Part shown: in pieces, positions 23,901 to 38,900 of the stretch
Layout: the number at the start of each line of letters is the position of its first letter
Numbering within the stretch: the stretch's first letter is position 1
Origin: Aphrocallistes beatrix
Lineage: Eukaryota; Porifera; Hexactinellida; Sceptrulophora; Aphrocallistidae
Assembly (NCBI GenBank): GCA_963281255.1
Contig: OY725495.1
Span: forward strand, 2,170,001-2,234,000
Length of the DNA stretch: 64,000 bases
Direction of reading: 5' to 3'
The notes under the pieces: generated by a model
Databases searched by the model: none
What the model was told of the DNA's origin: nothing
Seen by the model: only the letters and a program-made list of their open reading frames with translations
Made by a program: the position numbers and the translations under genes

Positions 23901-26900
23901 TCCGACCAGGATAGCAATTAGAATAAAAAAATCTGCCAAACGGTGGGAAATATATCAAAAAAATGCATTATTGATCGTTCGTAAATAAGGGATATGGAAC
24001 CTATTACATGTAGATTGTTTGAGTATGGAGTAGTACTCGCAGAGGGAATGCTGCAAACTTTCAAAACATTAATTTCGTTCACGAATTGTCTTCTCTAAAT
24101 ATCATCCGAAGCTTTGAGCGACGTGTTTTCTATCGATGTTTTTGTCCTATTCAGCGACCTTTATGTCTTACTCAGTGAGGTGTAGCTACCACAGAGTGAT
24201 GAGGACATATTCCTTGAAACAAGCCAGGGTGTATCCATCCTGTGTAGGGTATATCGAGGAGGACAGATGGTAAACAATACGATTGGGAGATTGAACAGTT
24301 GGAGTGGTTGAAAATTCATCCGCTCCCTGAATACTACCATTTGCTAACAAATTTCGCTACTATACAAATTTGTAATTTCATGTTTTAGCAATATGCAATC
24401 TCACGATATGCTAACAGTCTATTGGCTAATTTTTATCAAGTTTGAGTACTGCATCTCCAACAAATAAGCTGAACGGATGTTGATTTCACATACTTCTCAT
24501 ACTACTACTCATCAATCATACTACTCATCAATCATACTACTCATCATACTACATACTACTCAGTCATTCGTCTCTTTCACACGTCATCATTTTCTTTCAT
24601 GTGGACAGAGGAGAAACAGATAACATTGCCCTACTCAGGGAACAAAATACTTACTCAGAGAACAAAATAGAAAACTCCGGCAGGAGAGCGAGGGCCGCCT
24701 CCAGCGGATCATTGTAATCGAGATCAAGGTAGTGAGACTTTTGAATATCATAGAGGATCAAGGACGACAGAGCCATCTTCTAAAAGAAGTTCTCACAGAC
24801 GCAGACGATTAATTTATATTTGTGTTTAGTTCATTTTAGTTTGTGTTCCTCTATGAAAAATTATATCAAAATCTATCTCACAAGAAATCTTTCGGGGCTA
24901 GAAGGGGAAAGAGAAATCATTTGAAAGTTTGCCTCAGAAGGTTGGCATGATCTTGGTATAACGTTCCAAAATTACGATTGGAACAGTAGTATCAATATAC
25001 CAGAGCTCTCAACCTAGAGTGTTAGTATATCGTGAGATTGCATATTGCTAAAACATGAAATTACAAATTTGTATAGTAGCGAAATTTGTTAGTAAATGGT
25101 AATATTCAGGAAGCGGAAGATTTTCAACCACTCCGACTGTTCAATTTCCCAATCGTATTGTTTAACATCTGTCCTCCTCGATATACCCTACACAGGATGG
25201 ATACACCCTGACTTGTTTCAAAGAATATGTCCTCATCACCCTGTGGTAGCTACACCTCACTGAGTAGGACATAAAGGTCGCTGAATAGGACATAAACATC
25301 GAAAGAAAACACGTCGCTCAAAGCTTCGGCTGATATTTAGAGAGGACAGTCCGTGAATGAAATTAATGTCTTAGACAGTTTGCAGCATTCCCTCTGCTAG
25401 TACTACTCCATACTCCAAACAATCTACATGTAATAGGTTCCATATCCCTTATTTACGACCGATCAATAATGCATTTTTTGCTATATTTCCCACCGTTTGG
25501 CAGATATTTTTTATTCTAATTGCTATTCTGGTCGGACATTTCTTCCCTCCTTAGTTCCTTTTAACTACATATCCAATCTCCAATCATCCACAAGAAATGG
25601 GTCTTATAATATCACTCACTCCCTATCTATCGATAATACATTTTCTTGCTCTATCTCCTACCGTTTGCCCGAAATTTTGATTCTATTTTTATTGCTATAA
25701 ATCCCCGGACAGTCCCCCCTCCCTAATTCATATACTACTACTACTCTAATCTTCAATCATCTTCAAGAAATGGGTTCTATGCTACATATTTCATATATAT
25801 CGATAATACTTTTTCTTGCTCTATCTCTCAACATTTTCCCGACACGATATATTTATTTGAATGAATAGTCTTCGGAGTAAGTTCACTTTTGAATGCTGCT
25901 TTTTCCAGCCATTTTAAACAGCCGTTTTTGAAATTTCGAGTTCTTAAAAGTTGAATACGTACCAAGATAAAATGTGAAATGCAAACGGATATATATAATC
26001 AAAAGAGATTTAATTGGAGTATTTATTGACTTGACTTATGAAAAATTCATGTGTAGTGAGTGTAAAAATGATCCCTATTGTTTAAATTAAATATAGGCAC
26101 CTCAGGTATCAATGGTTTTTGCAAGTATTGTTGGAAATAAAATAACAGTTGTCATATACAAATTTAAATAATAATTGTTTCATGCTAAAGCAAATTGCGC
26201 AGCGTGTATATTCCACATTAGCAAATTATACTCAAAATACAGGGTGCGGAATAAGTTCAGCCACAAGCTTCATTAGGTATAAAATTTCTTATACTCAATC
26301 AAACATTCTTAGTTATTATGATCCTTAGAGATTATAATTCGAATATTTTCAATGATTTTAAAATATTTTTCGATTCTAGGACTTAGAAATGTGTTTTGTA
26401 TGGTGAGTTTTGAGAAAAAAAATGTTCATATTCCGCAGCAGAAATCGTGAATTAGGCAGGGCCCACTGCTTCTGTAAAAAAGGCCTTCATAATCGATGTC
26501 CCATGACGATTTAGCACCTGTTAGCTTTCATTCGCTATATAAATATTTCATAAATCCACTGAATTCGTTATCAGAAACGAGAAAAAGTTAATCAGTCGCA
26601 GTTCAAATTGGGTACATACATTATGCAAAATTCCCCAAAATGGTACTATTTTTCACATGACAAAGAAATCTGATCCTTGGTCTTCAAAATGCACTAATCT
26701 GAACATCTTATATCTCTACAAATTTAGTGTTCGAGGAAAATGTGTGAACTAATTTTTCCTAGAATTTGAAGACTCTGGTACGATAACTTGAAAAGCAGTG
26801 GGCCCTGATTTACGATTTTCGCTGCGGACCAGGACACATTTAAAAAAATCAAAACTCACCATACAAAACACATTTCTAAGTCATAGAATCAAAAAAATTT

Positions 26901-29900
26901 TTAAATCATTGAGGATATTCGAATTACAATTTCTAAGGACCATAATATCTAAGATCGTTGAGTAGATGAAATTTTATACCTAATTAAGTTTGTGGCATAA
27001 CTTATTCCCCACCCTGAACGCACAAATTTTTCAATCAGCCAAAAATGGATAATGTAAACAATTTCTAACTTATTATCGTTAAATTTAATAATGTTATGTA
27101 AATTACCAAACTTTTCGCAACCCCTAGAAACCCTTCGGGACCCCCAGGTTGAAAGCCCCTGCTCTAACCTAAACATTCCTGTCTTATATATCTTCCATGC
27201 AATTCTAGGAATAATCAACAGAATGATGAAATTGCAAATTCCACTTTTATAGATTGAAATTTGCCACCACTCAATGTGAGGCAGACGAGAACTGTGAAAA
27301 ATATGTCGCACCATTAGCTATTTCGTCATCAGTTATTACGGAAGCTATTTTTATATCTGTTATTTCAATGTCCTTCCGTAGTTTGTTTCTATATTATCTT
27401 TATATTTATTTTCTGTTTTAGTTTTATGTATTTGAGGGAATTTAAATTGTTTGAATTCAATTAAAACCTGCAATGACAATTTTTTCCTTGACAAATCTTC
27501 ACTACTGTGTTCTTCTGAAACGTCTCAAAGCCGTTTAAGATTTTAAAATACTTTTGTTTCTCTATGTCTAGGATGAAAAGCAAAGTAAAAGGCTGAAATC
27601 CTACATTCAAATCTTGGATACTATATTTTAATCAGATTCCCAGGCCTCAAACTTGTTTTTGATCGTAAAATGTTTAACTTAAGAATAAATTCCATATTTC
27701 CACCAATTAATATTGACTTTGGTTAACCGGTTAACGGCCCAGGAGGAAACCAAGAGAACCGAGTTCTAAAATCGGTTAACCAACCCCTGGCTTGAGTTCA
27801 GTAAATGATAAATGGAATGATGTTAATAAGTTCAAATGATCTCATGTCGGTATTATAAATTTAACTACATGTAACAATTGTCAAAAAGTCCCAATACTTG
27901 ACAACGTATGTTTTCAACTAAAATCCATGCAGTTGTAAATCATAATTTCCCTTGACAAAACTAACAATTTCAAATTTTCGAACATGGAACGCTAAACTTA
28001 TGCGAACCTTTGTCATCGAATTATAGTAACTTATTATTGTAGTCATTAACTTAGATAGTAGCTTCTAGACAACTAACTGGATATTCTATATAATTTGCAT
28101 TTCGTATTTCTTCAATACATTACTTACTTTCGTGTTTATGATTGAGTTAGTATAACTTGTTTGCTGACACAATAAATTACGAAATACACACGGTCGATAT
28201 GGCAAACATGAATCTAGGATTATACATCCCCCCGTTACCTATCGGGTAGTAGATTGAAGATTATAAACCCCTGTTTACCGCTGCTTTTGGCCCCCTCGTG
28301 GCTCAGGTTGAAGCAGGCATCAAGATCGTAATAAGTGTGCTGCTAGCATACCTGTCGAGGGGTAGACGAGAGGGAGGTGGCAATTGAATCTGTGTCGAAA
28401 AGGATAACCTGAAGTATGCTTTCACGTTTTTGAAAGATATATTAGATCCTCCAAGACAAGATCGCTAGGCTTAGAGATCGAGAGGTTGAACTAAAAGCCC
28501 CACTGCAGGACTCGGATCAAGGGAAATCTCAGTTCTCATTGGGCAACAAGAGGGATACGGTTCCACGGTATGAATGCAATGCATGAAAAGAACGGGGGGG
28601 CATGGCTGGAAAATTCCCGAAAAGGATATGTGCGACATCCGTAAGTAAAGGGCACGATCCCTTGCAATGCAAGGGAAAAAGTCTACTCGGCGAGGAGGAT
28701 ATTAAAGTATTACCCGATAAAATCGAGAAGTGAGGATCCAGTCACGCTCTTAGTAAATATCAATGGAAAGGAAAGAAACGCTATGTTGGATCTCTAGTTT
28801 CAGGCAATAAACGCTATGTTGGACTCTCTAGTTTCAGGCGAAGACCAGTTTTATGGCTTGGGCGGTAGTCCGGTCCAAGTCAGTGGGAGAGTTGATCTGG
28901 AAGTTTTTAATCAACGCTTTAAGATACGATTCGGATGAGCAAGTCTTAATACTGGTAGGGATTTTCTGGCAGGGTTTGCGTCTATCGAGTTCGATTTAGA
29001 GGTCTTGCGAAATAGATCAACTGCTTTCTTTGGTGGTTCAACGTTAGATCGTTCTCTGATCGTTTTCTGAAATGTAGCTTGATTCCCCTTTCTCCGCACG
29101 CTGTGCGGAGAAAGGGGAATCAAGCTACATTTATTTATCTTGGATTTGAAGATATCCAACGAAAGGCCTAATATTGCTCTTAAAGGAGTTTTGCGATACA
29201 TTTGCAAGGGATCCGAAAAAACAAACACAAACAAATTTGGAGGAGCACGTCATTGATTCGCTGGGAGCACCTCCGATTAAACAGTCGCTGCGAAGGATGA
29301 CTCCAAAGTGGGAGGAGGAAGCGAACCAACAGGTCGAGGAAATGCGCCGAAACGGAGTGTGTAGTCCGTCAGAATCATCTTCGAATAGCGCGATAGTTCT
29401 AGTTAATAAAAGATATGGTTCTTTGAGATTCGGATCGATTATCGTTCGCTGAATGATGAGACACTGGTACAAGTATTTAAGAGTGGCTTCCCACATATAT
29501 CTCCTCAGCGACCATAACCCTTGACGTGGTTGCGTAAGCAAGCAGACCCACTGTATAGATATGCCAGGTGACTGATGGAGTTAGACGAGTGGAACTATAC
29601 GATTGTTTACCAGAAAGGTAAGGACAACGTCGTCGCCGATTGCCTGAGTAGAGGGTCTAGCGTTTTCGTTAGTTTTGTTATTTTCCAAATTACTGGGGTT
29701 AGTTTTCCAAATTACTTGGGAGAGAGACTGGATACATGAACCAAGAATAGAGCTTGCGTGGAATTTTGAGAGGCATAGAATTTTGAGACACTAGTGATTC
29801 TACGCACGCTATTTGCATATTAAATTTATTAGAATATCTCAAAATTCTACGCAATCCATGGTTCCATAACACTAGTGTCTCAAAATTCTACGCAACTCTA

Positions 29901-32900
29901 TTCTTAGTTCATGGGTCCAGTCTCTCTACCCAGTCATTTGGAAAACTAACTCTAAAACGCTAGACCCTCTCTCTACTCAGGCAATCGGCGACGACGTTGT
30001 CCTTACCTTTCTGGTAAACAATCGTATAGTTCCACTCGTCACTCCATCAGCCACCTGGCATATCTATGCCGTGGGTCTGCTTGCTTACGCAACCACGTCA
30101 GGGGTTATAGTCGCTGAGGAGATATATGTGGGAAGCCACTCATAAATACTTGTACCAGTGTCTCAACATTCAGCGAACGATAATCGATCTGAGTCTCAAA
30201 GAACCATATCTTTTCTTAACTAGAACTATCGCGCTATTCGAAGATGATTCTGACGGACTACACACTCCGTTTCGGCGCATTTCCTCGACCTGTTGGTTCG
30301 CTTCCTCCTCCCACTTTGGAGTCATCCTTCGCAGCGACTGGTTAATCGGAGGTGCTCCCTGCGAATCAATGACGTGCTCCCCCTAATTTGTTTGTGTTTG
30401 AATTTTCGGATCCCTGCAAATGTATCGTCTAATCCTTGATTCATGTTTGCCATATCGACCGTGTGTATTTCGTAATTTTAATCAGCGAACAAGTTATACT
30501 GACTCAATCATAAACACGAAAGTAAGTAATGTATTGAAGAAATTTCGAAATGCAAATTATCTAAGTTAATGACTACAATAATAAGTTACTATAATTCTAT
30601 TACAAAGTTTCGCATAAGTTTAGCGTTCTCATGTTCGAAAATTTGAAATTGTTAGTTTTGTAAAGGGAAATTATGATTTACTACTGCATGGATTTTAGTT
30701 GAAAACATACGCTGTCAAGTATTGGGACTTTTTGACAATTGTTACATGTAGTTAAATTTATAATATCGACATGAGATCATTTGAACTTATTAACATCATT
30801 CCATTTATCATTTACTGAACTCAAGCCAGGGGTTGGTTAACCGATTTTAGAACTCGGTTCTCTTGGTTTCCTCCTGGGCCGGGACCAAAGTCAATATTAA
30901 TTGGTGGAAATATGGAATTTATTCTTAAGTTAAACATCTTACGATCAAAAACAAGTTTGAGGCCTGGGAATCTGATTAAAATATAGTATCCAAGAATTGA
31001 ATGTAGGATTTCAGCCTTTCACTTTGCTTTTCATCCTAGACCTAGAACAACAAAAGTATTTAAAACGGCTTTGAGACGTTTCAGAAGAACACAGTAGTGA
31101 AGATTTGTCAAGGAAAAAAACGTCATTGCAGGTTTTAATTGAATTCAAACAATTTAAATTCCCTCAAATACATAAAACTAAAACAGAAAATAAATATAAA
31201 GATAATATAGAGACAAACTACGGAAGGACATTGAAATAACAGATATAAAAATAGCTTCCGTAATAACTGATGACGAAATAGCTAATGGTGCGACATATTT
31301 TTCACAGTTCTCGTCTGCCTCACATTGAGTGGTGGCAAATTTCAATTTATAAAAGTGAAATTTGCAATTTCATCATTCTGTTGATTATTCCTAGAATTGC
31401 ATGGAAGATATATAAGACAGGAATGATTAGGTTACTGCTCGCAGGGGCATTCAACCTGGGGGTTCCGAAGGGTTTCTAGGGGTTGCGAAAAGTTTGGTAA
31501 TTTACATAACATTATTTAAATTTAACGATAATAAGTTAGAAATTGTTTACATTATCCATTTTTAGCTGATTGAAAAATTTGTGCGTATATTGAGTATAAT
31601 TTGCCAATGTGCAATATACACGCTGCGCAATTTGCTTTAGCATGAACAATTATTAGTTAAATTTGTATATGACAACTGTTATTTTATTTCCAACAATACT
31701 GGCATAAACCATTGAAACCTGAGGTGCCTATATTTAATTTAAACAATAGGGATCATTTTTACACTCACTACACATGAATTTTTCAAAGTTAAGTCAATAA
31801 ATACTCCAATGAAGGATATTTTGATTACATATATCCGTTTGCATTTCACATTTTAATTTTGGTAATTCAACTTTTATGAACTCGAAATTTCAGAAACCAC
31901 TGTTAAAATAGCTGGAAAAAGCAACATTAAAAAGTGAACTTACTCCGAAGAACATTTAAAATTTGGATCTACAAGAATCACCAGTGGTGATATTAAAAAG
32001 CCACAATGTGTAATTTGTTTCAAAGTATTGTCGGTTAAATCCATGAAACCATTCTAGCCAAATAGACATTTTGAAAAGGAGCATCATGATTGTAAAAACG
32101 AAGACATTTCTTTCTTTCAACGTAAGGTAGAAGCAGTAAAGAGGACTAAGCTCGATGCTACTTGTGATTTTCGTACTAGTTCCTCCTAATCAGCTCTAGA
32201 AGCATCATATATTGTATCATTACGGATTGCAAAAGCAAATAAAACACACACAATCGGAGAAGAATTGATATTTCCATGCAAAAAAGACATTATATGCCTT
32301 ATTGATTAGTACTGATGGTGATGAAAACTTAACGATAACTTTGTCCGATAACAGTGTGCAGCGTTGAATTATGGATCTTTCTGAAGATATTAAGAATCAA
32401 GTTGTGGGAGAGATAAAATAATCCCTCTCTGGATGGTTTTGCATACTATTGGATGAATCCACTGATGTTGCATAATGTGCTCAACTCTTTGTTTTTATCC
32501 GGTATACTAAAAATTGGATTCTAAAGATGAATTTTTATTTGGGAACAACTTGACTCGCAAACACGTAGAATCGATATTTACAATAAAGTAATTTGCTTTA
32601 TCGAACGTGAGGCCTTAAATACGAAAAACTATTATCTATTTGCACAGATTGTGCTACAGCAATCCTTGGTTGTCGTTCTGGATTCATAAAAAACACATAA
32701 AAGAATCTGCACCGTATGTAGCAAGAAATCACTGTATGATACATGGAGAAGCATAGCATCAAAAACACTACCAGATGCATTAAATGTGTTTTAAAAAGTT
32801 TGCACCAAAATAGCCAATTATATAAAATCAAGAATATTTGGCTTTTTCAAAATAAATGTCTTGACATGGATGCAACACACAACGCTTTTGTACCACACAG

Positions 32901-35900
32901 AGAGGTTTGTTGGTTGTCAAAGGGAAATGTACTAAAACGTATTCTAGATTTACAAGTAGAAATTAAATAGTTTTTAAATTGCATAATAAAGATGACTGGG
33001 TAGCACTATTTAATAATAAATCCTGACTTCTGACCTTCTCTTATCCCGCTGATATCTTCGAAAGGTTAGACATCCTCAACCTTTCATCACATGGTGAAGA
33101 AAGTTAAATTATGGTTTTGTGGAAAAGCTAACTGCTTCCCAAAGTATGCTTGACCAGTGGATTAGGAAATACCAATCACATTAAGCATAGAAATTAAATT
33201 TTTCATTCATCATTTATGTATGTACGCCATATTAAATATAAGCTCTAATAAAAAAATTGACATTTTTATTATGGGGGTCGCGAGTATTTCCCACATCAAT
33301 AAGATGGTGCAACTGACTGAACCCTGGGTTAGAGAGTTGTGTACTGTCATGAGTTAGATATTATCACTCAATAGGCCAAGATATCATTTAGTACTTATTA
33401 GCCTAGTTAGCCCTTACTGTTTAGTAGTCATTACTTAGTATAGTATTCTCTTAAAGATAGTTATAATATCTCTCTCATAACTTTCTACTTTGACGAATCT
33501 ATTTCGCGGGTTGTCAATCTCAAAATAATACTACATTATTGTAATATTTTATATTTTATATTTTAATATTAAAGTTCACTAGTTTGACCATTCAATATTG
33601 AATATTCATAATTGTCCGTAACAGAATATTACAATATACCTACGTGGATTACAGTAAAATTAGTAAATGGCCACACCATAAGGTCTAGTAATACCTGCCT
33701 TACTAAAAGGAGAAAGAATTAAAGATTGGCGCCTCTGCTTCGAAGCTGCGACCCAGCAACTTTTACAAGTAGACGATGTTGAGAGAAAAACAGAAATTTT
33801 GACCGCTTATATCAACCGAGACGTAGCGAACCGTAGGTTGTGCGAGATGTAACAAAGAACACTCCAACTGTAAAGAGGCATTAGACAGACTGAGTAAACT
33901 CCTTGATCCTCAAATCAACCAGTACGCGGCGCTGCAAGAGTTAGGGGAATGCACTGGCGACCAGGCGAGGATATCGGAAAGTATTTTTCAATGAAGATAT
34001 AGTACAGGAAGTAAACTATGTGCGTGGACAGTATGCTCCCAATAAATCCAAAGTCTACAAGTCACCTCAGAACTCTCAGTTCACTAGGAGACGGACAGAT
34101 TGTTTTATTTGTGGGAAAAAGCACTCGTAGCGGTTTTGCCCGGACAAAAATTGCTCTATTTGTGGAGAGTCGCGGACACAGGAGAAAAGATCAGGTTATG
34201 ATCGCCAAAGAATCCGTTAACAGGAAATATACTTTAGCCATGTTTCCGATAAAACTACCGGAGAACCAATCAATGCTCTGATTGATAGTGGAGCTGGCCC
34301 TTCCGTTATTGACCGAGCTAATGTACATGAATTAGGGTTGGAACCACCCACACTTGGAAGCAAAGGACGGCGAAATATACGGTTTATCCCACGAACCGGT
34401 GAAGGTGATCGGTAAAGTCGAGCTTACGGTTGATATCAGAGACGGACAAGTCTTAGAGCATACATTTGATATACTTGCAAACACTGGGCCGACGTGCATA
34501 TTAAGACGCAATTTTCTCGAGAGATTTAGTAGTCTCGAGTTCAACTGGACAGAAAGACAAGTACGAACGAATAGGCGAAGTTTGGAACACCACTTACGGT
34601 CGGAGTTCCGATACTCGAAGGAAGCTAAAGGATAGGAGAGTGGGAACCCCTTTTCAGAGCCGCCGTCAGGTCACTGACTGCTACATCCGGCGAAAATGCA
34701 GCTGCCCAATCCTGCCGGCATATGTGGCGCGTCTCGAAGTGGAAAGGGAATTAGTATTGGAAACGATTAAAAAGGATACGATAGATGGGCCTTCAAGCAA
34801 CTAAAGGACAACCTGGATCCCCCTGACGACATGCACGAATCCACCAGAAAGTACTAAGCGATGGAGTGGAGCAGCGGTGTGTTCGTGGACGACTTTTGGG
34901 TACGGTTGGTTAAGGAAGCCAAGCGCGCCACTGGAAGCATCATCCGCTAGATTCGATATCCCAGACTCACCCCTGATCAGCTAAGACAGTTCGTGCACGA
35001 CAACGAGGACCTCTTGTTAGCGATCAGAAATAGTCATCAGCGACTGCAATGTGTGAGCATGCTATTGATACGGGAGAGCTGCCATCAAGGAAAGACCCAG
35101 GAGGGTGCCGCCTCAATGGAAGACTGAGATAGAGAGACAGCTGGAAGAAATGTTGAGGAATTGAGTCTGTAGACTTTCTCACTCCCCTTGGGCCTCCAAT
35201 GTAGTTATAGTACGCAAGAGAGACGGAAACTGGAGATTTGTGATCGACTACAGCAAACTGAATAATGTAACGAAAAAAGATGCCTATAGTCTTCCCAACA
35301 TACAAGCGATACTAGACAGGCTGGGGGGCAGTCGCTACTTTGCCACTTTCCAGAGGCTCATGGACAATACACTAGAAGGTCTAGAAAGAACCGAGTCGTA
35401 CGTAGACGATTGCTGCGTCTTTTCTACAAATTTCGGACAGCATCTAAACGACCTGAAGGCGAAGGTATACACAGTGGAGGACTATGAAGGATGGATCAAC
35501 AGTTTGAAGAGAGAGCAGGTGAAAGACACGGTTATTTCCAAGGAAGTGGAACAGCTGCAGGTGCTAGAGTCAGGATCGGTTGGAAATGGAAAGCTGCGCA
35601 AGGTAGCAACTCAGTTGAAAGTGGTGGAATAATTTGTTATATTTCAGGGACAGGCTAGGCTGGTTGTTCCCAAAGTCCTGCAGATTACGTGTGTCGAAAG
35701 AACCCAATCAGAAACGCACTTATGGGTGACTAGAACTCAAAAATTGCTGCGAAAAAGCTTATTCTGGATAGACATGGATAAGGAGGTGAAGTCATTTTGT
35801 GGAGAGTGTCTTGTATGCCAGAAAGCCAAACCCAGCAGAGCTCCAAAACTGCCTCTTGAGCTGTTCGGAACAGTGGACACTCAGCATAGTGCTGCAGTTG

Positions 35901-38900
35901 CCATGGATGTTAGGATCCTCCTATAGATATTTCCTCTTGATTGTTGACTTTTCAGCACTACATTGAAGCATACCCCTCAAATTTTAGAGAATCGTTACGA
36001 ACCAATTCTCTCGGTCAGTTCAGTTTATTATTAGCCACACTTTTAAGGAATAAAAATTAGCATATATATCTCTTTTGAGTTGTGATTGATGGATTTTGAA
36101 TTTATTTAAATATCACAAAATTTGAATATGATGGCAAATGGGAGTTTTTTGGCAATGGCTCCACTAAATTCTTACCTCATGTGATATAAGGCTGAAATTT
36201 TAATAGAATGTGCATAACAATATATCTAAAATATGATTAAATTTACATCAAAAATGATGACTCATCACTCACTCTATGAGTCATCATTTTTGATGAAAGT
36301 TTTAATTGATTGAGGAAACTTCCAGGCGCAGAAACCTGATTTTTGTCAATAAGTAAGTTCTGACCTCAGACGAAAATGTCGACTCATCATGGAATTATGG
36401 CGTCATTAGCAGCCCGCTTGTGTGTTTTATAATGTAAAAATTCACACTTCAATAATTAAGCTCCATTCAAATGAACTCTTTTTCTTCTTAATATTTTCAG
36501 AAATATTCACCAAAAATTGAGAGAAGAATTCATTAACAAAAATCTATATACAGTCGACTCCGCTTAATAGGGCCACTGTTTAATTGGGTCAGCCACTTAA
36601 TCGGGCCACTTTTGGCAGGACCGGAATAGCTCTCACCCATAGAAGCTAATACAAAATATTTTCGGTTAATAGGGTCCTCCGCTTAATCGGCTCTGACCGA
36701 TGTGGCCCTATTAAGCGGAGTCGACTGTATTTATAAACTTTAGGTCACCTTAAGAAATTTGACACATTTAAGGAGTTTCATGAAATTCTCAAATGCTACA
36801 ATTTCCACTGGAATCATTATTTTAAACTTTGAAGAAGGCATACCACTTAAGATATATGCGGTTTATTGAGGATTTTGAATCCCTCGCCAAGATAACATTC
36901 GTTTTACCAAATGCCATTTATAGCGGAAAGACGCCCTTAAATTAGAATGTTAAAAATAAAAATGAAGTGTGACAAAAATAGTTGCAACATGCAATCGTCA
37001 TTTTAAGGTCAAAATTGTGGAAAATGGGACAAAAGCTTGTAAGTATTATATTTGGTATGGTACTTTTTAAACTTTGTTATTTTCCAAATAATGGCCACAA
37101 ATTTCCCTGAAGGGATGGATCATTAGGATACCGAATTGTCAGATGGAACAAAAACTCTCAAATATAATCTTCTTGTAAATTTTCTCAAATCTTTGGGGCA
37201 CGCGAGTTTTAATGCTATCCAGTTTCTATTATGAATCGACCCAGAATGATCTAAGCTTTTAAATGAGTTCACAAACGAGAAATCGTTCTTTCAAATTATG
37301 GTGTTTTAATTTAAAAGGTCTTGCTAGTATTATGTTGTTTTAAATTTAAAACAGCATTACTCGACAATGGATGATAGCTGAGACCATTCTGCGTCAATCC
37401 CCGTCGCGAAATTCAATATAGTATCAGAAATCGTGAGTATTGTAGCCTTAATGAATGAAAATTAGAAAAAGATCCATCTTACTTGATCGCAGGTATAGAG
37501 CGTAATTTTCAATAATTTCTACATCAAATCTTCACTATCACCTCAAGATATTCACTGTATCAAATCTAATGATACTCCAGTTTGCCTGTTTTTATACATA
37601 ACGTAATCATTGATGAGTCATTATCATCTGATAATGCAAAAAAAACGCGCTTCGATTGCATGTGCTGCGAGGCTGGCGGACACCTTGTGTCCACCGGGGG
37701 CCACCTTTGGAAGCCTAGGTTCATTTTGATCAATTATAATGTAGATAACATCTCTAAATACGTCTGTTTAATGATATAAACGATTTCATTGACATATTGA
37801 ATAAATATGTAGCCAACGGTACTGTCCCTCGTTATGTTGATACTAGATGGAATTCAAGAAATTGTTTGATGGAGCAACTCAATATGAAACTTGATGATGA
37901 GCGAGAATAAGTAAAACTGAGTGCTTGTCTGCAAAGAACACGACTGATTCTTGATACTTTAAATATTGCTCAGGCAGATACAACCCATCGCCTATAATGA
38001 TGTGTAAGTTTGAGGAACCTTTGGAGACACTACAAGAGACAGGATTCGATGAAGTATGTAGAGTGATTGAGAAGGAAATGGATGCTTTAAAATAATTGTT
38101 AATAATCTTATGCAATGGTTAGATGGGAAGACTGAAAATATTGACTTCGAATGACTGAAAAATGGCTTGTTAATGAATGTTCGTTCAGATTTTGATAAGC
38201 TATATGCTGCCAATGAGTTTGGTGCTGGGTTTGATGGAAATGCAATACAGTATTTCCCAAAACTGAAGTGTTTGAAAAACTGATACTCAACAAAAATTGC
38301 AGTTAGTGAGGCTTCGGTTAAGCGACTGTTTTCTCGGCATAAGCAAATTCACTCTCATCTCCAAGCATCCCTGGGAAATGATCAAGTAACGGATTGCATA
38401 CTGATAAGAAATAGCAAACAGTACTTGGAAACAGAGAGTGCAGATAACACTGACATGATTCTATCACTCTATGATGATTGTTAGAATTAACGAAAATAGC
38501 ATTTATACATATTACTTTCATATACAAGTACAGTAGACACTCGCAAACCGGGGCACCTTGGGAAATTGCCCCGGTTTGCGAGTGGGAAAGAAATTAATAG
38601 TAGAACTGTTCCCAGAGTCCGATCTGTACTAAAATAGTGATCACCTAGAGTGTTATATCATTTACTAGAAATACAAAAAATCTGCGGCTCTGAACGATGC
38701 CCTGATACCAGGCCAAATCGAAGGTGCCAGCCAAAACATATTAATCTCCCATTCCCAGTGTATACATCTGCAAGGTTTGCAGGGCTTCTAAAGCATCCTT
38801 TGAGGAAGGGATAACGCACTCGGGTTCAGGATCAGCTTCCTGTTCTTTTGATATTCCCCCCTGGGCCTCTTGAAATCCATCTACGACCTGATCGAACAGT

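Larger units (their letters stand above)
25866..31955. repeat. 6-kb imperfect palindrome
   Basis: Left arm 25866 to about 29797, right arm about 29868-31955. Unequal arm lengths are explained by a MITE present only on the left (26240-27016) and a block (about 28226-29193) missing on the right. Each arm carries, from the outside in: the 5' part of a hAT element, about 1 kb of flanking DNA, and a Gypsy fossil. By eye, matched stretches differ by a few percent plus small indels, so the duplication is not fresh. Confidence 0.85.

Noticed and set aside
25866-31955. Palindrome as a pure assembly artefact
   Set aside because: Arms differ by substitutions and indels, one arm has a MITE with a clean empty site in the other, and a block is missing from one arm; a fresh artefact would give identical arms. 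Long reads are still needed to be certain.
33338-35930. Intact LTR retrotransposon
   Set aside because: Only one possible LTR, truncated after the integrase zinc region, and frames broken many times; a fossil.
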